Translations under genes and position numbers: made by a program
Origin: Bacteriovoracaceae bacterium
Lineage (GTDB): Bacteria > Bdellovibrionota > UBA1018
DNA: 8,326 bases
Reading direction: 5' to 3'
NCBI GenBank assembly: GCA_947446835.1
Contig: CANFHS010000103.1
Location: 1 to 8,326, forward strand
In this document: piece after piece, positions 5,835 to 8,326 of the stretch
Layout: every line of letters begins with the position of its first letter
How positions within the stretch are numbered: position 1 is the stretch's first letter
The notes under the pieces: generated by a model
The model's database searches: none
What the model was told of the DNA's origin: nothing
What the model saw: only the letters and a program-made list of their open reading frames with translations

Positions 5835-7485
5835 TTCGGTCGCCTTTCAGCGATAGCCCGTAACCGGCCAGGCGGTTGCGGTAGTAGTAAAGAATGCTCA
5901 TGTCCTCGGTGAAGATGGTGTCCTGCTCGACCTTCACCACCGGCTTGTCGTGGAAGATGCCCAGGTTCCGGATGCCGTCCTGGACCCAGGCCCGCACGTC
6001 CGAGGTCTGCAGCTCGTCGGAAAGGTGCAGGCGGCCCGCCTCCGAAAGCTCGATCAGCCGGCGATGCAGGCTTTCGGCCTCCTGGAGGAATTCGCCGTAG
6101 GCCAGCGTGCGCTGGGGCTGCAGCAGGCGCATGAAGCGGTAAAGGTCCAGGTCCGGGTAATGCTTGCGGAGCGCCTCGAAGAGGGCGAAGGCCACCGCGT
6201 GCGACGACAGCACGGTGTTGTCCAGGTGGAAGCGCTCCACCACCTTCTGGCCCAGCTCGCGGGTGTACTCGCGATCGCGGGCCGCGTCGGGCCTGACCTC
6301 GCCCCGGGTGGTGAGCCACTTGCAAGGATTGATGAGCGTGCCGTTGGGGCCCAGGCTGTTGCCATCCTCATCCACCAGGTTGCCGAACACGTCCATGGGC
6401 TTGCCGATCCGGACGGTGACACTCGACTCGGTGGCAAAGAACTTCCAGAAGAAGCCCAGCACCTTGCGGACCTGCCAGGACTCGTCTTCCTGCGCGATGA
6501 AGCGGTGCTTGCCCTGCTCCAGCAGGTAGTCATCAATGAGCGAAGCCGCCTCGAGCACGAAGTGGTAGCTCGTGACCATCGGCACGACGTACACGTTCGG
6601 ATTCGGGCGCCCTTCGCGCAGGTTCAGGGTCTGGGCCTCGAGCGCGGTGCCGAGCAGACCCAGTTTCACCTTCTGCTCGATGGCTCCCGACCGCGAGCGG
6701 CCGCCGCCCGGGAAGAAGATGGAATGCACGCCCTGCCGCAGGATGCGGGTCGAGTAGTGCTTGAGGGCGCTCTTGTAGATCTCGTTGGTCTTGTTGCGAT
6801 CGACCGTGTACGCGCCCAGGCGGCTCATGAAGAAGCTGAGCAGCGGGTTGGAGAACAGGTTCAGGCCCGCGCCGTAGGCGAAAGGCGGAAGGTTCATCAG
6901 GTGGATCACGTACCCGATGAGCACCGAGTCCAGGTTGGACTGGTGGGTCGGGACCAGCAGGATGGTCCCCTTCTTGGCCAGGCCTTCCAGCATGGGAACT
7001 TCGCCCACGATGCGCAGCTTGGACTGGAGCTGGGCCTTCTGGCGCCAGGGATTCAGCGTGCCCGCGCTGGCCGCGTTGAGCATCCAGTTGAAGCCGACCG
7101 GCAGGGCATGGGTGGCCAGACTGTAGACTCCCGGATTGAAATGGCCGCCGATCTCTTCCAGGTAATGCTCCAGCACCTTGCGCAGGACACCCCGACGGTC
7201 CACCTCGCCGGGCGAACGGATCAGCCGGGCCTGCGTGCCGTTCCAGAAGATCTGGTCGCGCTTCTTGCGCTCGCGCGTGAAGACGTTCGCCTTGAAGCGC
7301 CGCAGGCGCTGGCGCTCGGCGTACAGGGCCTCCAGCAAAGGCAGATCCAGGGGCTTTTGCCCCGTCTGCTCCAGCACGTCCTGGTAGGTGCGGTCCACCA
7401 CGTCGGCCAGGATCTGGCCGCGGTTTTCTTCGAAGCGCCAAAGCGCCGCATTTCGGATGTCGGGCGCAACTTCGAACTCGGTCAT
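5809..7485 (-). CDS. PlsB-like glycerol-3-phosphate acyltransferase family protein
   Basis: The 558-residue protein has a glycerolipid acyltransferase domain of the PlsB type and probably adds a fatty acyl chain to glycerol-3-phosphate at the inner membrane. The catalytic HxxxxD motif is HQSNLD (181-186). GAYTVDR (224-230) corresponds to motif II. FFPGGGRSRSG (257-267) corresponds to motif III. VVPMVTSYH (300-308) corresponds to motif IV. The segment around residues 350-370 (ATESSVTVRIGKP) also resembles PlsB-like proteins. It is shorter than E. coli PlsB (about 800 residues). Motif III is unusual because the glutamate of the common FxEGxRSR form is glycine. The start is ATG 7485, with AGG a few bases upstream; the frame is open to 7662 but that part overlaps the upstream kinase gene. 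The overlap with gpsA supports glycerol-3-phosphate as substrate. A role as a 1-acylglycerol-3-phosphate acyltransferase is the main alternative. Confidence 0.87.
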   Translation of the reverse strand: MTEFEVAPDIRNAALWRFEENRGQILADVVDRTYQDVLEQTGQKPLDLPLLEALYAERQRLRRFKANVFTRERKKRDQIFWNGTQARLIRSPGEVDRRGVLRKVLEHYLEEIGGHFNPGVYSLATHALPVGFNWMLNAASAGTLNPWRQKAQLQSKLRIVGEVPMLEGLAKKGTILLVPTHQSNLDSVLIGYVIHLMNLPPFAYGAGLNLFSNPLLSFFMSRLGAYTVDRNKTNEIYKSALKHYSTRILRQGVHSIFFPGGGRSRSGAIEQKVKLGLLGTALEAQTLNLREGRPNPNVYVVPMVTSYHFVLEAASLIDDYLLEQGKHRFIAQEDESWQVRKVLGFFWKFFATESSVTVRIGKPMDVFGNLVDEDGNSLGPNGTLINPCKWLTTRGEVRPDAARDREYTRELGQKVVERFHLDNTVLSSHAVAFALFEALRKHYPDLDLYRFMRLLQPQRTLAYGEFLQEAESLHRRLIELSEAGRLHLSDELQTSDVRAWVQDGIRNLGIFHDKPVVKVEQDTIFTEDMSILYYYRNRLAGYGLSLKGDRNDRKGFLA

Positions 7486-7505
7486 CTTGCCTAGTGTAAC
7501 CAGAC

Positions 7506-7527
7506 CCTGGGGATTTGGCGACCCAGG
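7506..7527. repeat. 6-bp inverted repeat in the kinase-acyltransferase gap
   Basis: CCTGGG (7506-7511) and CCCAGG (7522-7527) are separated by 10 nt inside the 46-nt gap between the two leftward genes. It would form a modest hairpin in the operon mRNA about 20 nt before the acyltransferase start. No U-run follows, so it is not a standard terminator. It could tune translation or decay, or be chance. Confidence 0.3.
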
Positions 7528-7531
7528 ACCG

Positions 7532-8227
7532 TCAATCCCGGGGAACCAGGACGGCGACACGCCCAGTCTCGACGCGCAGAGTCGCGATCCCCTCGCCCAC
7601 GCGATTACTGAGGCCTCGCGACGAAGGCTGCAGCCAATCGGACTGAAGCGGGTAACGGGCACCCCTCACACTGAGCCGCGCCGGGCCACCCAGCGCAAAC
7701 ACCGAAAACAGCGCTCCCGGCGCTGCCGGAACCTGGGTTTCCCCATGCGCAGGTGCCGCAAACAGCACCCGGGTCAGCGCGTCCCAAGCCTCGATCCTCG
7801 CCACCTGCGGCAGGTCCGAGGCCTCGGCCAGATCCAGAAGCGTGGCCAGATGGTGATCGGCCCGCCCGCCGAGCACGCCGAAGCAGTCCAGCTCGGTCGC
7901 GCCTTGCTCCAGCGCCGCCAGAACCGCCGCGTGCAGGTCGCTGCGTTCCTTGTCGGGCGAAAGATCGATCCTCAGGTGCAGGCCCTGCAGCGCCGGATCC
8001 TTGACGCCTCCGGGCAGGCTGTCCCAGTCACCGACCGCCACCCGCGGCGTCACGCCCAGCGCACGCCAGAACGCCACCCCGCCGTCCACGCCCACCACGA
8101 GGGGCGAACTGGCGGCGGACGGCGCGCGGAGGCCTTCCACCGGAGCGCCCGCTTCGGCCAGGAGCCCGGCCAGCACCTCGGGCGAATCCACCCGGGGACC
8201 CAGCAGCAGCGCCCGGCGCGAGCTCAT
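7532..8227 (-). CDS. Thiamine pyrophosphokinase
   Basis: The 231-residue protein should transfer pyrophosphate from ATP to thiamine, giving the cofactor thiamine diphosphate in the cytoplasm. Family landmarks are in order: VGVDGGVAFWRALGVTPRVAVGDWDSL (45-71), with the metal and ATP-binding VDGG and GDWDS elements; DKERSDLHAAVLAAL (92-106), the counterpart of the common KDxTDxxxAL motif; FGVLGGRADHHLATL (116-130), matching GxxGGRxDH; and PSSRGLSNRV (201-210), matching the C-terminal SxGLSN thiamine-site motif. The second motif is modified: KERSD rather than KDxTD. The length is typical. The ATG at 8227 overlaps the TGA of the upstream gene (ATGA), with GGGA a few bases before it, indicating translational coupling. 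The 46-nt gap to the acyltransferase suggests one operon. No other thiamine gene or riboswitch is visible. Confidence 0.9.
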   Translation of the reverse strand: MSSRRALLLGPRVDSPEVLAGLLAEAGAPVEGLRAPSAASSPLVVGVDGGVAFWRALGVTPRVAVGDWDSLPGGVKDPALQGLHLRIDLSPDKERSDLHAAVLAALEQGATELDCFGVLGGRADHHLATLLDLAEASDLPQVARIEAWDALTRVLFAAPAHGETQVPAAPGALFSVFALGGPARLSVRGARYPLQSDWLQPSSRGLSNRVGEGIATLRVETGRVAVLVPRD

Positions 8228-8326
8228 CGGGTTCCCGCAAGCCGCGCCAGTCGCACCAGTGCCGACTCGAGCTCGGCCAGCTTGGCCACGTAGCCCGCCT
8301 CGCTGGCGCGCTCCTTGGCCACCAGC
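8224..8326 (-). CDS. C-terminal fragment of an unidentified protein
   Basis: Only the last 33 residues and the stop (8224-8226) fall in the window; the gene enters from the right edge. The fragment reads LVAKERASEAGYVAKL followed by AELESALVRLARLAGTR. It has regular leucine, valine and alanine spacing and alternating charges, typical of an amphipathic or coiled-coil helix. Codons are strongly GC-ending like the neighbouring genes, and the 4-nt ATGA overlap with the kinase start supports a real gene in the same operon. No function can be assigned from so little sequence. Confidence 0.7.
   Translation of the reverse strand, partial: LVAKERASEAGYVAKLAELESALVRLARLAGTR

Noticed and set aside
5950..7494. 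A 514-codon open frame on the plus strand opposite the acyltransferase gene
   Set aside because: It is the antisense shadow of a gene with clear family motifs; long antisense frames are expected with GC-ending codons, and its product shows no recognisable domain.
7486..7662. 59-residue N-terminal extension of the acyltransferase frame
   Set aside because: It overlaps the end of the thiamine pyrophosphokinase gene in another frame and contains no conserved sequence; ATG 7485 starts the recognisable protein.

Overview
This 8.3-kb window comes from a GC-rich bacterium with a Gram-negative-type cell plan. The evidence is a Tat-exported respiratory complex, TatA, a Sec-exported periplasmic protein and bacterial-type phospholipid synthesis genes. 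Several lineages, such as Bdellovibrionota, Myxococcota and Acidobacteriota, combine an alternative complex III with these housekeeping genes. I cannot fix the phylum from sequence alone. Most of the window is dense core chromosome with short gaps. I see no mobile element, CRISPR array, rRNA, tRNA or defence island.

Layout, left to right. (1) Positions 1-2470, minus strand: the promoter-proximal end of an alternative complex III (quinol:cytochrome c/electron carrier oxidoreductase) operon. actA (pentaheme cytochrome c) is first and actB (molybdopterin-oxidoreductase-like, extended Tat signal) follows and runs off the left edge. (2) Positions 2471-2724: a divergent regulatory region with a perfect 9-bp inverted repeat. 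(3) Positions 2725-3315, plus: an unrecognised Sec-exported, helix-rich protein with two cysteines. (4) Positions 3319-3960, minus: a class I SAM-dependent methyltransferase related to the TehB type, tail to tail with the previous gene. (5) Positions 4052-4807, plus: tatA and a hypoxanthine-guanine phosphoribosyltransferase gene (hpt) as a two-gene unit. A consensus-like promoter sits so close to tatA that its mRNA may be leaderless. (6) Positions 8326-4818, minus: an operon of an unidentified protein (C-terminal end only), a thiamine pyrophosphokinase, a PlsB-like glycerol-3-phosphate acyltransferase and gpsA, tail to tail with hpt.

Functionally, GpsA makes sn-glycerol-3-phosphate and the adjacent acyltransferase probably acylates it, so these two overlapping genes supply the entry to phospholipid synthesis. 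ActA/ActB belong to the respiratory chain, and ActB carries a twin-arginine signal. TatA, encoded 2 kb away, is a component of the translocase that would export it. The unexplained parts are the divergent dyad upstream of actA, the exported two-cysteine protein, variant active-site motifs in the acyltransferase and methyltransferase, the possible leaderless tatA, and palindromes that cover both stop codons at each of the two convergent junctions. I found no convincing previously undescribed multi-gene system.
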